From: Polaribacter huanghezhanensis
GTDB lineage: Bacteria; Bacteroidota; Bacteroidia; Flavobacteriales; Flavobacteriaceae
Length of the DNA: 64,000 bases
Direction of reading: 5' to 3'
NCBI RefSeq assembly: GCF_030444335.1
Contig: NZ_CP128595.1
Coordinates: 744,001 to 808,000 of the forward strand
The translations under genes were made by a program, and so were the position numbers. Of the stretch, positions 8,734 to 19,326 are shown piece by piece; the first letter of the stretch is position 1, and each line of letters starts with the position of its first letter. Under the pieces are notes generated by a model, which saw only the letters and a list, made by a program, of their open reading frames with translations, did not search any database and had not been told where the DNA came from.

Positions 8734-9183
8734 TTAATTTAAATTTCGTTTTTCTATAAAAAAGCGTTTTAAAATTTGCGAACATTCGTTTTCTAAAATT
8801 CCGCCAACAACTTTTGTTTTGGGATGAATGGTTGTTTTTAGTTTTAAAAATCCACGTTCAAGTTCAGAAGCACCATAAACGATTTTTCCTAATTGCGCCC
8901 AATAACTTGCGCCAGCACACATTTGGCACGGTTCTAAAGTAACATACAAGCTGCACTCTTTTAAATATTTTCCTCCTAAATAATCTGCTGCTGCCGTAAA
9001 TGCTTGCATTTCAGCATGCGCAGTTACATCATTTAAAGTTTCTGTTAAGTTGTGTGCTCTTGCAATAATTTGTTCTTTAAAAACGATGATTGCTCCCACA
9101 GGAACTTCGCCTTTATCAAAAGCAATTGCGGCTTCATCTAAAGCTTTTTTCATAAAATAAACATCGTCAAAAGGGTTCAACAT
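8734..9183 (-). CDS. tadA: Nucleoside/tRNA adenosine deaminase (TadA-like)
   Basis: A zinc-dependent deaminase of 149 residues, the usual TadA length. The catalytic HAE motif (TAHAEMQA) and zinc-binding PCxMC (LEPCQMCAGA) are intact. TadA converts adenosine 34 to inosine in tRNA-Arg; the wider family also contains guanine and cytosine deaminases, which cannot be excluded by eye. Two adjacent ATGs exist; I take the second (MLNPFDD), as relatives start with MxNPFDD. It is transcribed alone, convergent with the upstream lipoprotein and divergent from dxs. Confidence 0.8.
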   Translation of the reverse strand: MLNPFDDVYFMKKALDEAAIAFDKGEVPVGAIIVFKEQIIARAHNLTETLNDVTAHAEMQAFTAAADYLGGKYLKECSLYVTLEPCQMCAGASYWAQLGKIVYGASELERGFLKLKTTIHPKTKVVGGILENECSQILKRFFIEKRNLN

Positions 9184-9235
9184 CATAAAAAATATTTTTT
9201 CAATAATACAAAAAGCAAATCAGATGTAAAACTCG

Positions 9236-9243
9236 TACTTTTG
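9236..9243 (+). promoter_or_regulatory. -7 box predicting a leaderless dxs mRNA
   Basis: TACTTTTG ends 4 nt before the dxs ATG (9248). If the box is used, transcription begins at or beside the A of the start codon. No -33 TTG is obvious. Confidence 0.45.
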
Positions 9244-9247
9244 TTGC

Positions 9248-11023
9248 ATGTCAACAAAACTTTTAGATACAATTTACAATCCTAAAGATGTACGAAAACT
9301 AAAACCAGCACAATTACCGGTTTTAGCAAAAGAATTGCGTGATTTTATTATTGATATTGTGGCGACTAAAGAAGGGCATTTAGGCGCAAGTTTAGGTGTT
9401 GTAGAACTCACAATTGCTTTGCATTATTTGTTTGATACGCCAACTGATTTATTGATTTGGGATGTTGGGCATCAAGCCTATGGACACAAAATTCTTACCG
9501 AAAGAAAAAACGTTTTTGACACCAACAGAAGACTCAACGGAATATCAGGTTTTCCAAAAAGAAGCGAAAGTGTGTATGATGCTTTTGGTGTTGGACATTC
9601 TTCAACATCAATTTCTGCAATTTTAGGAATGGCAATTGCATCAAAATTAAAAGGAGATACCGAAAAACAACATATTGCGGTTATTGGAGATGCTTCTATT
9701 GCAAGCGGAATGGCCTTTGAAGCGTTGAATCACGCCGGAGTTACAGACGCAAATGTATTGGTTATTTTAAACGACAATGCCATCGGGATTGATCCGTCTG
9801 TTGGTGCGTTAAAAGAATATTTGACCAAAGTAAAAACGGACAAAAGACTTGCCGCTCAGAACAATATTATAAAAGCCTTAAACTTTAAGTATTCTGGTCC
9901 AATTGATGGTCATAATTTAGAAGAATTGCTAGCAGAATTAACTCGATTAAAAAAAGTAAAAGGGCCTAAATTCTTACACATAATAACTACCAAAGGAAAA
10001 GGTTTACGACAGGCAGAAGAAAATCAGGTGCAGTATCACGCACCAGGAAAGTTTGATAAAATTACCGGAGAAATCACTCCGACAGCACAAAAAATTGAGC
10101 CTCAAAAATACCAAGATATCTTTGGAAAAACCTTGGTTGAATTGGCTGATAAAAATGATAAAATTGCCGGCATCACTCCTGCAATGATTACCGGAAGTTC
10201 TTTAAAATTTTTATTAGAAAAATATCCTGAAAGAACATTTGATGTAGGAATTGCAGAGCAACACGCAGTAACTTTGGCTGCAGGAATGGCAACGCAAGGA
10301 ATAGTTCCTTTTTGTAATATTTATTCTACTTTTTTACAACGCGCTTACGATCAAATTATACACGATGTTGCCTTGCAAAATTTACCGGTAATTTTCTGTT
10401 TAGACAGAGCAGGTTTGGTTGGCGAAGACGGCGCAACACATCACGGAGTTTTTGATTTGGCCTATTTACGATGTATTCCTAATCTAATTCTTTTTGCGCC
10501 AAGAAATGAAGTTGAACTTCGCAATATCATGTACACTGCTCAATTAGGTTTAAAGAATCCGATTGCAATTCGGTATCCAAGAGGAAAAGGGGTTTTGATT
10601 GATTGGAAACAACCTTTTTCCAACATAGAAATTGGTACAGGAATTTGTCTAAAAGAAGGAAAAGATATTGCCGTTTTATCAATTGGGAGCATTGCAAAAA
10701 ATGTAACTCTTGCCATTGAAAAATTAGAAGAAAAGAGTTCTATTGCTCATTACGATATGCGTTTTGTAAAACCTGTGGATGAAAAATTACTGCATACAAT
10801 TTTCAACTCTTTTGAAAATATAATTACTGTTGAAGACGGAACCATTTCTGGTGGATTTGGATCTGCAATCGCAGAGTTTGCAATAAAAAATAAGTATAAA
10901 AACAACATTACAGCACTTGGAGTTCCAGATACATTTATCCATCAAGGAACTGTTGAAGAACTACATAAAATTGCAAAAATAGATACTGAATCTATCTTTA
11001 ACACACTAAAAAAGCAGCATTAA
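9248..11023 (+). CDS. dxs: 1-deoxy-D-xylulose-5-phosphate synthase
   Basis: A thiamine-diphosphate enzyme that condenses pyruvate and glyceraldehyde-3-phosphate, the first step of the MEP isoprenoid pathway. The transketolase-type layout is complete: N-terminal TPP domain (WDVGHQAYGHKIL, GFPKRSES, GVGHSSTSISA), central pyrimidine-binding domain (FDVGIAEQHAVTLAAGMA with catalytic Glu; DRAGLVGEDGATHHG) and C-terminal domain (VEDGTISGGFGSAI). It has 591 residues, shorter than the ~620 of enterobacterial enzymes. The TPP motif usually written GDG reads GDA (VIGDASIASGMAFEALN), probably a lineage trait. Monocistronic, followed by a terminator. Confidence 0.95.
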   Translation: MSTKLLDTIYNPKDVRKLKPAQLPVLAKELRDFIIDIVATKEGHLGASLGVVELTIALHYLFDTPTDLLIWDVGHQAYGHKILTERKNVFDTNRRLNGISGFPKRSESVYDAFGVGHSSTSISAILGMAIASKLKGDTEKQHIAVIGDASIASGMAFEALNHAGVTDANVLVILNDNAIGIDPSVGALKEYLTKVKTDKRLAAQNNIIKALNFKYSGPIDGHNLEELLAELTRLKKVKGPKFLHIITTKGKGLRQAEENQVQYHAPGKFDKITGEITPTAQKIEPQKYQDIFGKTLVELADKNDKIAGITPAMITGSSLKFLLEKYPERTFDVGIAEQHAVTLAAGMATQGIVPFCNIYSTFLQRAYDQIIHDVALQNLPVIFCLDRAGLVGEDGATHHGVFDLAYLRCIPNLILFAPRNEVELRNIMYTAQLGLKNPIAIRYPRGKGVLIDWKQPFSNIEIGTGICLKEGKDIAVLSIGSIAKNVTLAIEKLEEKSSIAHYDMRFVKPVDEKLLHTIFNSFENIITVEDGTISGGFGSAIAEFAIKNKYKNNITALGVPDTFIHQGTVEELHKIAKIDTESIFNTLKKQH

Positions 11024-11041
11024 TTACTTAATACTGCTTTT
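11010..11041. terminator. Terminator overlapping the end of dxs
   Basis: AAAAGCAG (11010-11017) pairs with CTGCTTTT (11034-11041), extended by ATTAA/TTAAT. The stem includes the last codons of dxs. Confidence 0.7.
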
Positions 11042-11045
11042 GTCT

Positions 11046-11113
11046 GTTCGAACGGAGTCGAGAACTCATGAAAAATAAACTTTTATTTATATCTCGACAC
11101 CACTCAATATGAG
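11046..11113. repeat. REP-like interspersed palindromic element (full unit)
   Basis: ACGGAGTCGAGAA at about 11052-11064 is matched by an inverted relative beginning ATCTCGACACC at 11091, so the unit can fold as a hairpin. A half-unit of the same family lies at 15340-15363 and a diverged one at 34997-35022. Related CGAGCGGAGTCGAG palindromes are common between Flavobacteriaceae genes. Confidence 0.6.
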
Positions 11114-11127
11114 TTTTAAAAATTTTA

Positions 11128-13911
11128 TTATTTAATAATTACTTTTCCTGTTGCTTTTTTATTATTCGCATCTATCAAATGAACAATATAAACTCCCGAA
11201 GTTAAATTTACAGAAACGGGTTGTTTCTCGTTTTGTGTAAAATCTACTTGTTTAGAAAATACTTGTTTTCCGGTGATATCAAATAGTAATAAATTCGCTT
11301 TTCCTAAGGTGTTTTTTGCAAAAATGGTAAACTCACCATTAGAAACTGTTGGGTACATGGTAAATACTTTGTTGTTTTTTACAACATCTTCTATAGAAGC
11401 TGTTGCTGTAGAAAACTGACCTGAAAAAACACCTCTTCCGTATGTGGAAGCAAAAACGTTGTTGTCATCTCTTACATCTAAATCCGTAACTTTTACATTA
11501 GACATACCATTAAATGATTGAATCCATTTTGGTGAAGCATCTTTAAAGTTACCTGTTCTCCAAACCCCTAATTGTGTTCCAATAATTACTTCATTTGGAT
11601 TTAAAGGATTCATTAAAACAGCTTTTACTGGAACATCTGGAAAATCACCCTCTTTATTTGCCCATGTTGTACCACCATCAGCTGTGTACCAAATGCTTAC
11701 AACACCATAATTATGAAATGTTACTAAAATTTCATTTTCGTTTGTTCCGAATTCAATATCAGAAATACTACCAGTAAAATTTGCTCCTGTTATTTTAGTC
11801 CAAGTATTTGTGCCTAAATTTGCTTGAGTTACTCTTAATAATTCTCCATTTTTTAACCCAACATATAAATTAGATTGAGTAGTTATATACGGAGATATTT
11901 TCAAAGCACTTGGTGCTGCATTCATCAACGCATCTGTTAAGCTTGTTGTTGCAACAGCAGAACCTCCTGGTTTTATGTTATCATATCTTCTTATGCTATA
12001 ATTACTTCCACTCGAATAATTTGAATATAAAAGATCTTTATTAGAATCTAACTCTTCTGTATTTATAAAATCACCATTACTTCCATCCTCTTTATTTATT
12101 GTTCTATAAGCCTTGGTAATAAAGTCATATAAAGTTATTTTGCCATTATAAGGTACATTTGTTATGAAGTATGCATCTGTACCATCTTGATCAAAAGCAC
12201 TATAAGCTCCGTCTCCTCCAGTAACCTCTTGACTTGAATTAATAGTAGTGTTTGTATCGGTAAAATACTGTGTGCCATTATCTTGTGCTCCTGCTAAAAA
12301 AACATCAATATTCGAGCCAAATACAGTGGTAGGAGCTACGCCAACTGTATAAAACTGCGTTACATTATAATTTTTATTTCTAGCTTCTATTGCAGTAGTG
12401 GTTGCTTCTGCACCCAACAATGAAGTTGCATAAAAAACACCGCCATCATTACCAATAATTGCTTTATTTGCATCTGTTGGGTGAAATGCCCAGCCATGCT
12501 GATCTGAATGAGCATATGGAATATTTAATCCCGCTAAATTATTATTGTTAGACCATTTAGAAATTTGTTTCCATGCTCCTCCAGCATTAGTGCTTCTAAA
12601 TAAATCGATACCGCCTGCATAAATAATATTGTCATCTGTAGGGTCTACTTCTAGTACTAAATTATAAGATCCTTGTCCTCTTGCAAAATCATTATTTGGA
12701 ATTCCAGTATCTGCATCCGCTGGCGTTGTAATATTTGTTGTTGTTGTAAAACCATCTGTAGTTACTTCCATTTTAGGAACACCACTGATAAGGGACAAAG
12801 CATACATTTTATTTTTATCTTTTTTAGAAACTGCTATTTCTGTTCTTGCTCCACCTGTTAATGTATGAGCAACAGTAAAATTACTTCCATTTGTAGATTT
12901 TAAAATAGTTCCACCACTTTTATTATTTGAAAAAATTGTTGATTTCGTTGCTACCCAAAGTGTGTTGTCTGCTCCGATTTCAAAATCATTTGGTTCATAT
13001 AGTGCATCGTATGTGTTTGGGGTAGACCCTGGAACGTCTGGCATTGTAACTCGATTCCAAACATCTTGATTATCTACTGATTTAAACAACCCTAATGAAT
13101 ACACAGAAGGAAATTCGTTTCCTGTAGATGCTCCTGCGGCAGCATAATAGGCACCCCCAAGCCCTATAAAAACCTCTGTTTTATTTGTAACTGGATTGTT
13201 CCATGCAATAATATCATTTATAAAAAAAGTACGATTTTGATAATCAGGGTCATTCGTATTATTAAACACATTCACCCAACTATTTCCTCCATCTGTAGAT
13301 TTCCAAATACCATTTCCAGTAACTTTAGCGTTGGTATATACTTCTCCTGTACCCACATACATAATTTGTGAGTTGTTCGGGTCAACGGTCATACAACTTA
13401 CCGATAAGTTTTCATCAATACCCACTCGTATCCAAGAAGAATTTGCGTCTGTAATATCATTATTTACCCACAAACCTCCAGAAACGCCACCCGCAAAAAC
13501 ACGTTTGTATGTTGCGTCATTTGGATCAAATAGCACAACTCTAGTTCTACCTCCAACATTATTTGGTCCTCTTTCTACCCATTTATTATCAGCAGCATCT
13601 CCAGGTACTCTTTGTAATTTTCTTTGAGATTTTAATTCTTGTTGAACTTTAAATACATTCTCAGGATATGTTCTCCCTGTATTTGGATTCATTTCTAATA
13701 AATATTCTTGTTCAAAATATTTATTTGGAGGTAATCCTTGTGCTTTTCTTTCTTTTTTTGTTAGCTGTAACGTTTTATTATATGGGTGATTCTTTATAAA
13801 ATTTGCGTATTTTTCTCTTGCTTTTTCTTTATCTGTATCATTATTTAGAACTAAATACATAGCAAAAATTGCAATGAAAATTGTAAATGCGAATAGTATT
13901 TTTTTCCTCAT
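11128..13911 (-). CDS. Secreted beta-propeller (BNR/sortilin-like) protein with type IX sorting domain
   Basis: The 927-residue protein starts with an uncleaved-looking hydrophobic segment or signal peptide, followed by a long propeller-type region with Asp-box motifs (GIWKSTDGGNSW, TADGGTTWAN) typical of BNR/VPS10-like repeats. The last ~80 residues form a T9SS type A C-terminal domain (TMYPTVSNGEFTIFAKN, LLLFDITGKQVFSKQV, GVYIVHLIDANNKK, terminal GKVIIK), so it should pass the outer membrane through PorU/SprA machinery and be anchored or released. Role unknown: surface binding or glycan/protein interaction is plausible. Monocistronic. Confidence 0.85.
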   Translation of the reverse strand: MRKKILFAFTIFIAIFAMYLVLNNDTDKEKAREKYANFIKNHPYNKTLQLTKKERKAQGLPPNKYFEQEYLLEMNPNTGRTYPENVFKVQQELKSQRKLQRVPGDAADNKWVERGPNNVGGRTRVVLFDPNDATYKRVFAGGVSGGLWVNNDITDANSSWIRVGIDENLSVSCMTVDPNNSQIMYVGTGEVYTNAKVTGNGIWKSTDGGNSWVNVFNNTNDPDYQNRTFFINDIIAWNNPVTNKTEVFIGLGGAYYAAAGASTGNEFPSVYSLGLFKSVDNQDVWNRVTMPDVPGSTPNTYDALYEPNDFEIGADNTLWVATKSTIFSNNKSGGTILKSTNGSNFTVAHTLTGGARTEIAVSKKDKNKMYALSLISGVPKMEVTTDGFTTTTNITTPADADTGIPNNDFARGQGSYNLVLEVDPTDDNIIYAGGIDLFRSTNAGGAWKQISKWSNNNNLAGLNIPYAHSDQHGWAFHPTDANKAIIGNDGGVFYATSLLGAEATTTAIEARNKNYNVTQFYTVGVAPTTVFGSNIDVFLAGAQDNGTQYFTDTNTTINSSQEVTGGDGAYSAFDQDGTDAYFITNVPYNGKITLYDFITKAYRTINKEDGSNGDFINTEELDSNKDLLYSNYSSGSNYSIRRYDNIKPGGSAVATTSLTDALMNAAPSALKISPYITTQSNLYVGLKNGELLRVTQANLGTNTWTKITGANFTGSISDIEFGTNENEILVTFHNYGVVSIWYTADGGTTWANKEGDFPDVPVKAVLMNPLNPNEVIIGTQLGVWRTGNFKDASPKWIQSFNGMSNVKVTDLDVRDDNNVFASTYGRGVFSGQFSTATASIEDVVKNNKVFTMYPTVSNGEFTIFAKNTLGKANLLLFDITGKQVFSKQVDFTQNEKQPVSVNLTSGVYIVHLIDANNKKATGKVIIK

Positions 13912-13959
13912 AATTTATTTAATTTCAAGTTTAATTTTGCCAAAAACAACAAATTAGTT

Positions 13960-15300
13960 TTAGATAAGATTTCCGTTTAATTTTTTATGTAATCGAATTG
14001 CATAGCTATCAGACATTTTAGAAACATAACTACAAATTTTCATAATTCTATTGTATAAATTGTCTGTTGTGTTTTTGTATTCGTTTGGTAATAAATTTAA
14101 AACCAACCTATCATAATTAGACGCTGTTCCTAAAAAATTATTGTTTAATGCATTTACAAACACGTCTAGTACGTCAGCAATAATCTTATAACCAGCAACT
14201 TCTTTTTCTACAACATCGTTGCTTTTGTAAATTTTATCTACACTAATTTTTAATATGTCGTTTATTTGTGCCTCATACTTACATCTATCTAACAAACCTT
14301 TGTCAAATTCTCCTTTTAAAATAACTTCTTCATTTGCTAAAAAGATCTCCACTGTTTCATTTACCAATACGCCAATTGCCAATGCACGTAAATAACTAAC
14401 TCTGTCTTTTTTATGTTGTAAAGAATGGTATTTCTTTGTGTCAATCGTATCTTTTACCAGCTTAATCATGAATTCTAACGCAAAATCTTCGTCGATTAAA
14501 CCTAAGTTGATTCCGTCTTCAAAATCGATAATTGTATAACAAATATCATCAGCAGCTTCTACTAAATACGCTAACGGATGTCTGTAAAAAGAAACATCTT
14601 TTGTGGTAGATTTACGCAACAAACCCAATTCGTTTGCTACATCTAAAAAAGCCTCTTTTTCTGATTGAAAAAAGCCATATTTTTTATCTACAATATGTTT
14701 TGTAGGTTTTTTTGGCAACGACTCTTTCGGATATTTTAAAAACGTACCCAACGTTGCATACGACAAACGCAATCCGCCAGAAATTCCTTTTCTTGTTTCT
14801 GTTAATATTTTAAATCCATTTGCATTTCCTTCAAAATCTATTAAGTCTTGATATTCTTTTTCGGTAAGTTCCGCTTTATATTTTGCGCCATTTCCTGTTT
14901 TAAAATATTCGCCAATGGCTTTTTCTCCAGAATGTCCAAAAGGCGGATTTCCAATATCATGAGTAACAGAAGCGGCAGCTACAATGGCACCAAAATCATT
15001 AAAGGTATAACCTAATGTTGCTAAATTTGGATGACGTTCTAACAACACTTTTCCAACGCGTCTTCCAATACTTCTACCAACCACAGAAACTTCTAAACTG
15101 TGCGTTAAACGCGTGTGTACAAAATCGGTTTCTGACAACGGAATTACTTGTGTTTTGTCTTGTAAACTTCTAAATGCTGATGAAAATATAATTCTATCAA
15201 AATCTACATCAAAACCCAAACGTGTTTCGTCTTGTTGTGCTCTGTGGCGTTTTTCTGTGTCGCCAAATCGTTTTAGTGAAAGTAATTGTTCCCAGTTCAT
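13960..15300 (-). CDS. dgt: dGTP triphosphohydrolase (HD-domain dNTPase)
   Basis: Hydrolyses dGTP or other dNTPs to deoxynucleoside and triphosphate, controlling the dNTP pool. HD-superfamily metal ligands are visible: His in RLTHSLEVSVVGR, HD in VTHDIGNPPFGHSGE, and a distal Asp in VEAADDICYTIIDFEDG. The sequence motif SSAFRSLQDKTQV near residue 40 is typical of the family. 446 residues, the usual size. It lies directly downstream of nrdA and nrdB on the same strand, separated by a terminator, so synthesis and degradation of dNTPs are neighbours here. Confidence 0.93.
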   Translation of the reverse strand: MNWEQLLSLKRFGDTEKRHRAQQDETRLGFDVDFDRIIFSSAFRSLQDKTQVIPLSETDFVHTRLTHSLEVSVVGRSIGRRVGKVLLERHPNLATLGYTFNDFGAIVAAASVTHDIGNPPFGHSGEKAIGEYFKTGNGAKYKAELTEKEYQDLIDFEGNANGFKILTETRKGISGGLRLSYATLGTFLKYPKESLPKKPTKHIVDKKYGFFQSEKEAFLDVANELGLLRKSTTKDVSFYRHPLAYLVEAADDICYTIIDFEDGINLGLIDEDFALEFMIKLVKDTIDTKKYHSLQHKKDRVSYLRALAIGVLVNETVEIFLANEEVILKGEFDKGLLDRCKYEAQINDILKISVDKIYKSNDVVEKEVAGYKIIADVLDVFVNALNNNFLGTASNYDRLVLNLLPNEYKNTTDNLYNRIMKICSYVSKMSDSYAIRLHKKLNGNLI

Positions 15301-15339
15301 TGTTGAATTATTAATTGATTTGTAAATCTACAAAATAGA

Positions 15340-15363
15340 TTTCTCGACTCCGCTCGAAATGAC
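15340..15363. repeat. REP-like half element
   Basis: TTTCTCGACTCCGCTCG followed by AAATGAC is the same family as the dxs downstream element, in one orientation only. It abuts the nrdA terminator. Confidence 0.55.
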
Positions 15364-15392
15364 AAAAAAAAGAGAAGCATTGCTGCTTCTCT
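15364..15392 (-). terminator. nrdA intrinsic terminator
   Basis: AGAGAAGCA (15371-15379) pairs with TGCTTCTCT (15384-15392). On the minus strand it is followed by eight T residues. Confidence 0.85.
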
Positions 15393-15454
15393 ATTTCCCT
15401 TTTAATTTAGTATGAAAAACTATTTTCATAGTGTTTCACAAATTTTGGGTTCAG

Positions 15455-17839
15455 TTAAGAACCACACATTAAGCAATCGTCTGGTCCGGCATTTTTAGAT
15501 GCATCTACCATTGCTTTAAATTCTTCTGGAGACATTGGTTTCTCCTCTTCTTTTTTCTCTTTTGATAACGTAAACTGAATAGCGTTTACTGCTGATTTTG
15601 TTCTTAAATAATACATTCCTGTTTTTAAACCAGATTTCCATCCGTAGAAATGCATCGATGTTAATTTTCCAAAATCTGGATCTTGCATAAACAAGTTTAA
15701 CGATTGTGATTGGTCTATAAAGTACCCTCTGTGGCGCGCCATATCGATGATGTCTTTCATACTCATTTCCCAAACTGTTTTGTACAATTCTCTTAATTCT
15801 GCAGGAATTTTTTCGATATGTTGTATCGATCCGTTTGCACGCATAATATCTTCTTTCATATCATTGTCCCACAAGCCTAACTCAACTAAATCTTCTAATA
15901 AGTGTTTGTTTACAACAATAAACTCACCAGATAAAACTCTACGCGTATAAATGTTAGAAGTATATGGTTCAAATGCTTCGTTGTTTCCTAAGATTTGAGA
16001 AGTTGACGCTGTTGGCATCGGCGCAACTAATAACGAGTTTCTAACTCCGTGTTTCATTACTTGCTTGCGCAATTTTGCCCAATCCCAATTTCCGCTTAAT
16101 TCGTCATCTTTAATTCCCCACATGTTAAATTGGAATTCTCCTTCAGACATTGGCGAACCTTTAAATGTTGAATACGGTTCTTTTGCTTTTGCCATTTCCA
16201 TTGATGATGTAACTGCTGCAAAATACATGGTTTCAAAAATCTCTTGATTCAGTTTTTTTGCTTCTTCAGATGTAAATGGCATGCGTAAATTGATAAATGT
16301 ATCTGCCAAACCTTGAATTCCTAATCCAACGGGTCTGTGACGGAAATTTGAATTCTCTGCTTCTTTAACCGGATAATAATTCATATCAATCACCGTATCT
16401 AAATTACGAGTTACCTTTTTGGTTACTTCAAATAATTTTTTATGATTGAAGAATTTTTCTCCGTTTTCTTTTTCTGTCACAAACATTGGCAATGCAATGG
16501 ATGCTAAATTACACACAGCAACTTCATCATTTGCAGTATATTCCATAATTTCGGTACATAAGTTTGAAGAACGAATAGTTCCTAAATTCTTATGATTCGT
16601 TTTACGGTTTACAGCATCTTTATACAACATGTACGGCGTACCTGTTTCAATTTGAGATTCTAGAATTTTCTCCCAAAGTTCTCTCGCTTTAATTGTTTTT
16701 CTTCCTTTTTCTGCTGCTTCGTACCCTTCGTACAAACGCTCAAATTCATCACCATAAGAATCAAATAAATGCGGACATTCATTTGGACACATCAACGTCC
16801 AAGTTCCGTCTTCTTGCACACGTTTCATAAATAAATCTGGAATCCACATAGCATAGAATAAATCTCTTGCACGATTTTCTTCTTTCCCGTGATTTTTCTT
16901 CAAATCTAAAAAGTCGAAAATATCTGCATGCCAAGGTTCTAAATACATGGCGAAAGAACCTTTACGTTTTCCTCCTCCTTGATCTACATAACGAGCTGTA
17001 TCATTAAATACTTTTAACATTGGTACAATTCCGTTACTTGTACCATTTGTTCCTCTAATATAAGAACCTGTTGCTCTTACATTGTGAATTGACAAACCAA
17101 TTCCGCCAGCAGATTGAGAAATCTTTGCTGTTTGTTTTAACGTATCATAAATTCCGCCAATACTATCATCTTGCATTTGTAATAAAAAACAAGAAGACAT
17201 CTGTGGTTTTGGAGTTCCTGCATTAAATAATGTTGGTGTTGCATGTGTAAAATATTTTTTACTCATCAACTCATAAGTAGCAATTGCTTCGTCAATATCA
17301 TTTTTATGAATCCCAATAGAAACACGCATTAACATGTGTTGTGGACGTTCAGCAATTTGACCGTTTAATTTTAATAAATACGAACGCTCTAATGTTTTAA
17401 AACCAAAATAATCGTAATTAAAATCTCTGTTATAAATGATTGTAGAATCTAATTTTTCTGCATTGTCTTTGATGATTTGATACACATCATCTGCCAACAA
17501 TGGCGCTTTTTTATCTGTACGTGGATTGACATAATAATACAAATCGTCCATGGTTTCTGAGAACGATTTTTTAGTGTTTTTATGTAAGTTAGAAACGGCG
17601 ATTCTTGCAGCTAATTTTGCATAATCTGGATGTGCAGTTGTCATTGTAGCAGCAGTTTCTGCCGCTAAATTGTCTAATTCTGAAGTGGTAACTCCATCAT
17701 ATAAACCTTCAATAACACGCATCGCAACTTTTACAGGATCAACAATTTTGTTTAATCCATAGCACATTTTTTTTACTCTAGCAGTAATTTTATCAAACAT
17801 TACTGGCTCTTTTTTGCCATCTCTTTTTAGTACGAACAT
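15455..17839 (-). CDS. nrdA: Ribonucleoside-diphosphate reductase, alpha (catalytic) subunit, class Ia
   Basis: Reduces ribonucleoside diphosphates to deoxynucleotides. 794 residues: N-terminal ATP-cone ([25 protein letters not shown]), substrate/thiol region (SSCFLLQM), catalytic NLCTEIMEY with active-site Cys and Glu, [22 protein letters not shown], and the C-terminal redox pair in DDCLMCGS. The ATP-cone implies dATP feedback control. Gene order is nrdB then nrdA, separated by 154 nt that contain a simple repeat. This is the oxygen-dependent class Ia enzyme of the eukaryote-like group. Confidence 0.96.
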   Translation of the reverse strand: MFVLKRDGKKEPVMFDKITARVKKMCYGLNKIVDPVKVAMRVIEGLYDGVTTSELDNLAAETAATMTTAHPDYAKLAARIAVSNLHKNTKKSFSETMDDLYYYVNPRTDKKAPLLADDVYQIIKDNAEKLDSTIIYNRDFNYDYFGFKTLERSYLLKLNGQIAERPQHMLMRVSIGIHKNDIDEAIATYELMSKKYFTHATPTLFNAGTPKPQMSSCFLLQMQDDSIGGIYDTLKQTAKISQSAGGIGLSIHNVRATGSYIRGTNGTSNGIVPMLKVFNDTARYVDQGGGKRKGSFAMYLEPWHADIFDFLDLKKNHGKEENRARDLFYAMWIPDLFMKRVQEDGTWTLMCPNECPHLFDSYGDEFERLYEGYEAAEKGRKTIKARELWEKILESQIETGTPYMLYKDAVNRKTNHKNLGTIRSSNLCTEIMEYTANDEVAVCNLASIALPMFVTEKENGEKFFNHKKLFEVTKKVTRNLDTVIDMNYYPVKEAENSNFRHRPVGLGIQGLADTFINLRMPFTSEEAKKLNQEIFETMYFAAVTSSMEMAKAKEPYSTFKGSPMSEGEFQFNMWGIKDDELSGNWDWAKLRKQVMKHGVRNSLLVAPMPTASTSQILGNNEAFEPYTSNIYTRRVLSGEFIVVNKHLLEDLVELGLWDNDMKEDIMRANGSIQHIEKIPAELRELYKTVWEMSMKDIIDMARHRGYFIDQSQSLNLFMQDPDFGKLTSMHFYGWKSGLKTGMYYLRTKSAVNAIQFTLSKEKKEEEKPMSPEEFKAMVDASKNAGPDDCLMCGS

Positions 17840-17842
17840 ATA

Positions 17843-17877
17843 TATTTACGATTTAATGATTTATGATTTACGATTTT
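17843..17877. repeat. Simple imperfect tandem repeat upstream of nrdA
   Basis: Units of the type TTTACGATT / TTATGATT repeat about four times in the nrdB-nrdA gap. Such tracts are frequent in Bacteroidota intergenic DNA; no function is visible. Confidence 0.45.
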
Positions 17878-17993
17878 TGGCGAATCGTTCTTATTTTTAA
17901 TTTTTTACTTAGTTCTCTTCGTTTTAATTGAAGCGACTAAAATTGACAATACTTGATTTATTTACGATATATGCAATTACAAATCGTGTATTG

Positions 17994-18965
17994 TTAAAAG
18001 TCTGAATCGAAACTAATACTTCCTGTTCCTCCAGATTTTACACCTGCTTTTTGATATTCTGATACTCTTTTTTCAAAGAAATTTGTTTTTCCTTCTAAAG
18101 AAATCATTTCCATAAAGTCAAACGGATTTGCTGCATTGTATTCTTTTTCACAATTAAATTCTTCAAGCAATCTGTCTGCAACAAATTCTAAATATTCTGT
18201 CATTAACTTGGCGTTCATTCCAATTAAACTTACAGGTAAAGATTCTGTGATAAATTCGCGCTCAATATTTAGTGCATCAACAATAATTTCTCTAATACGC
18301 TCTTTTGGAACTTTGTTTATAATATGATGATTGTGTAAGTGTACAGCAAAATCACAATGCATTCCTTCGTCTCTAGAAATTAGCTCGTTAGAAAAGGTTA
18401 ATCCTGGCATTAACCCTCTTTTCTTTAACCAGAAAATTGAACAAAAAGCACCTGAGAAGAAAATTCCTTCAACTGCAGCAAATGCAATTAAACGTTCTGC
18501 AAAAGAATCAGATTCTATCCATTTTAACGCCCAATCTGCTTTCTTTTTTATGGCAGGAAAGTTTTCTATTGCATTAAATAACTTTCCTTTTTCTACTTCG
18601 TCTTTAACGTAGGTATCTATCAATAAAGAATAGGTTTCAGAATGGATATTTTCCATCATTATTTGAAATCCGTAGAAAAATTTTGCTTCAGAAAATTGTA
18701 CCTCATTCACAAAATTTTCTGCTAAATTTTCGTTTACAATTCCGTCTGATGCAGCAAAAAAAGCTAAAATATGTTTGATAAAATAACGCTCGTCATCTGT
18801 TAATTTAGTATTCCAATCTACAGTATCTGCATGCAAATCAATTTCTTCTGCAGTCCAAAAACAAGCTTGTTGTTTTTTGTACCAATCCCATAAATCATCA
18901 TGTTGAATTGGAAATATTACAAATCGGTTATCATTTGGTTGTAAAATTGGTTCTATAGCAGACAT
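17994..18965 (-). CDS. nrdB: Ribonucleoside-diphosphate reductase, beta (radical) subunit, class Ia
   Basis: Houses the diiron-tyrosyl radical that starts catalysis in NrdA. Iron ligands and radical residue are visible: Asp74 ([11 protein letters not shown]), Glu105 and His108 ([14 protein letters not shown]), radical Tyr112, Glu in [11 protein letters not shown], and Glu/His in [11 protein letters not shown]. 323 residues. The motif wording matches the eukaryote-like R2 group. The C-terminal tail that docks into NrdA ends with SISFDSDF. It precedes nrdA on the same strand. Confidence 0.96.
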   Translation of the reverse strand: MSAIEPILQPNDNRFVIFPIQHDDLWDWYKKQQACFWTAEEIDLHADTVDWNTKLTDDERYFIKHILAFFAASDGIVNENLAENFVNEVQFSEAKFFYGFQIMMENIHSETYSLLIDTYVKDEVEKGKLFNAIENFPAIKKKADWALKWIESDSFAERLIAFAAVEGIFFSGAFCSIFWLKKRGLMPGLTFSNELISRDEGMHCDFAVHLHNHHIINKVPKERIREIIVDALNIEREFITESLPVSLIGMNAKLMTEYLEFVADRLLEEFNCEKEYNAANPFDFMEMISLEGKTNFFEKRVSEYQKAGVKSGGTGSISFDSDF

Positions 18966-19273
18966 TCGTTGAGAGAAAGTTTAAATTGTTTAAAATCGTG
19001 TTATTTTGTCGAAAAAGACGTTAACAAAGATTGGAAAATTTGACTGAAATATGAAGTTATACTTATTCACAAAAAGTTGAAGTTTTTAACAAAACCTTCA
19101 CATTTGTCTTTTTTTTGTTTTTAAAAAACACTTTGTAATTACTTGATAATCAAGAAATTATTTTTTTAATTTTTTACAACACCCTAATTTTATTGACTTT
19201 CTAAAAAAACACCCCTTTTAAATTTCAAAAATTTAACAACTCTTTTTTTGTTTTTTTGAGATCGCTTTTTTGC
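18966..19273 (-). other. Long AT-rich leader upstream of nrdB
   Basis: About 300 nt without a gene, nearly all A and T. It must carry the nrdB promoter. I looked for an NrdR box (ACAnTATATnnTGT type) and for a clear TAnnTTTG on the minus strand and could support neither. Confidence 0.4.
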
Positions 19274-19304
19274 AAAAAAAATGACTCCTATCTATAGGAA
19301 TCAT
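19274..19304 (-). terminator. Terminator of the 175-residue lipoprotein gene
   Basis: ATGACTCCTAT (19281-19291) pairs with ATAGGAATCAT (19294-19304) with one G-T pair; a run of T follows on the minus strand. Confidence 0.8.
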
Positions 19305-19326
19305 TTTAATAAAAAAGTTGGTTTTT

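Noticed and set aside
18966..19273. NrdR-binding boxes in front of nrdB
   Set aside because: No pair of ACAnTATAT-like palindromes could be found in this AT-rich leader.
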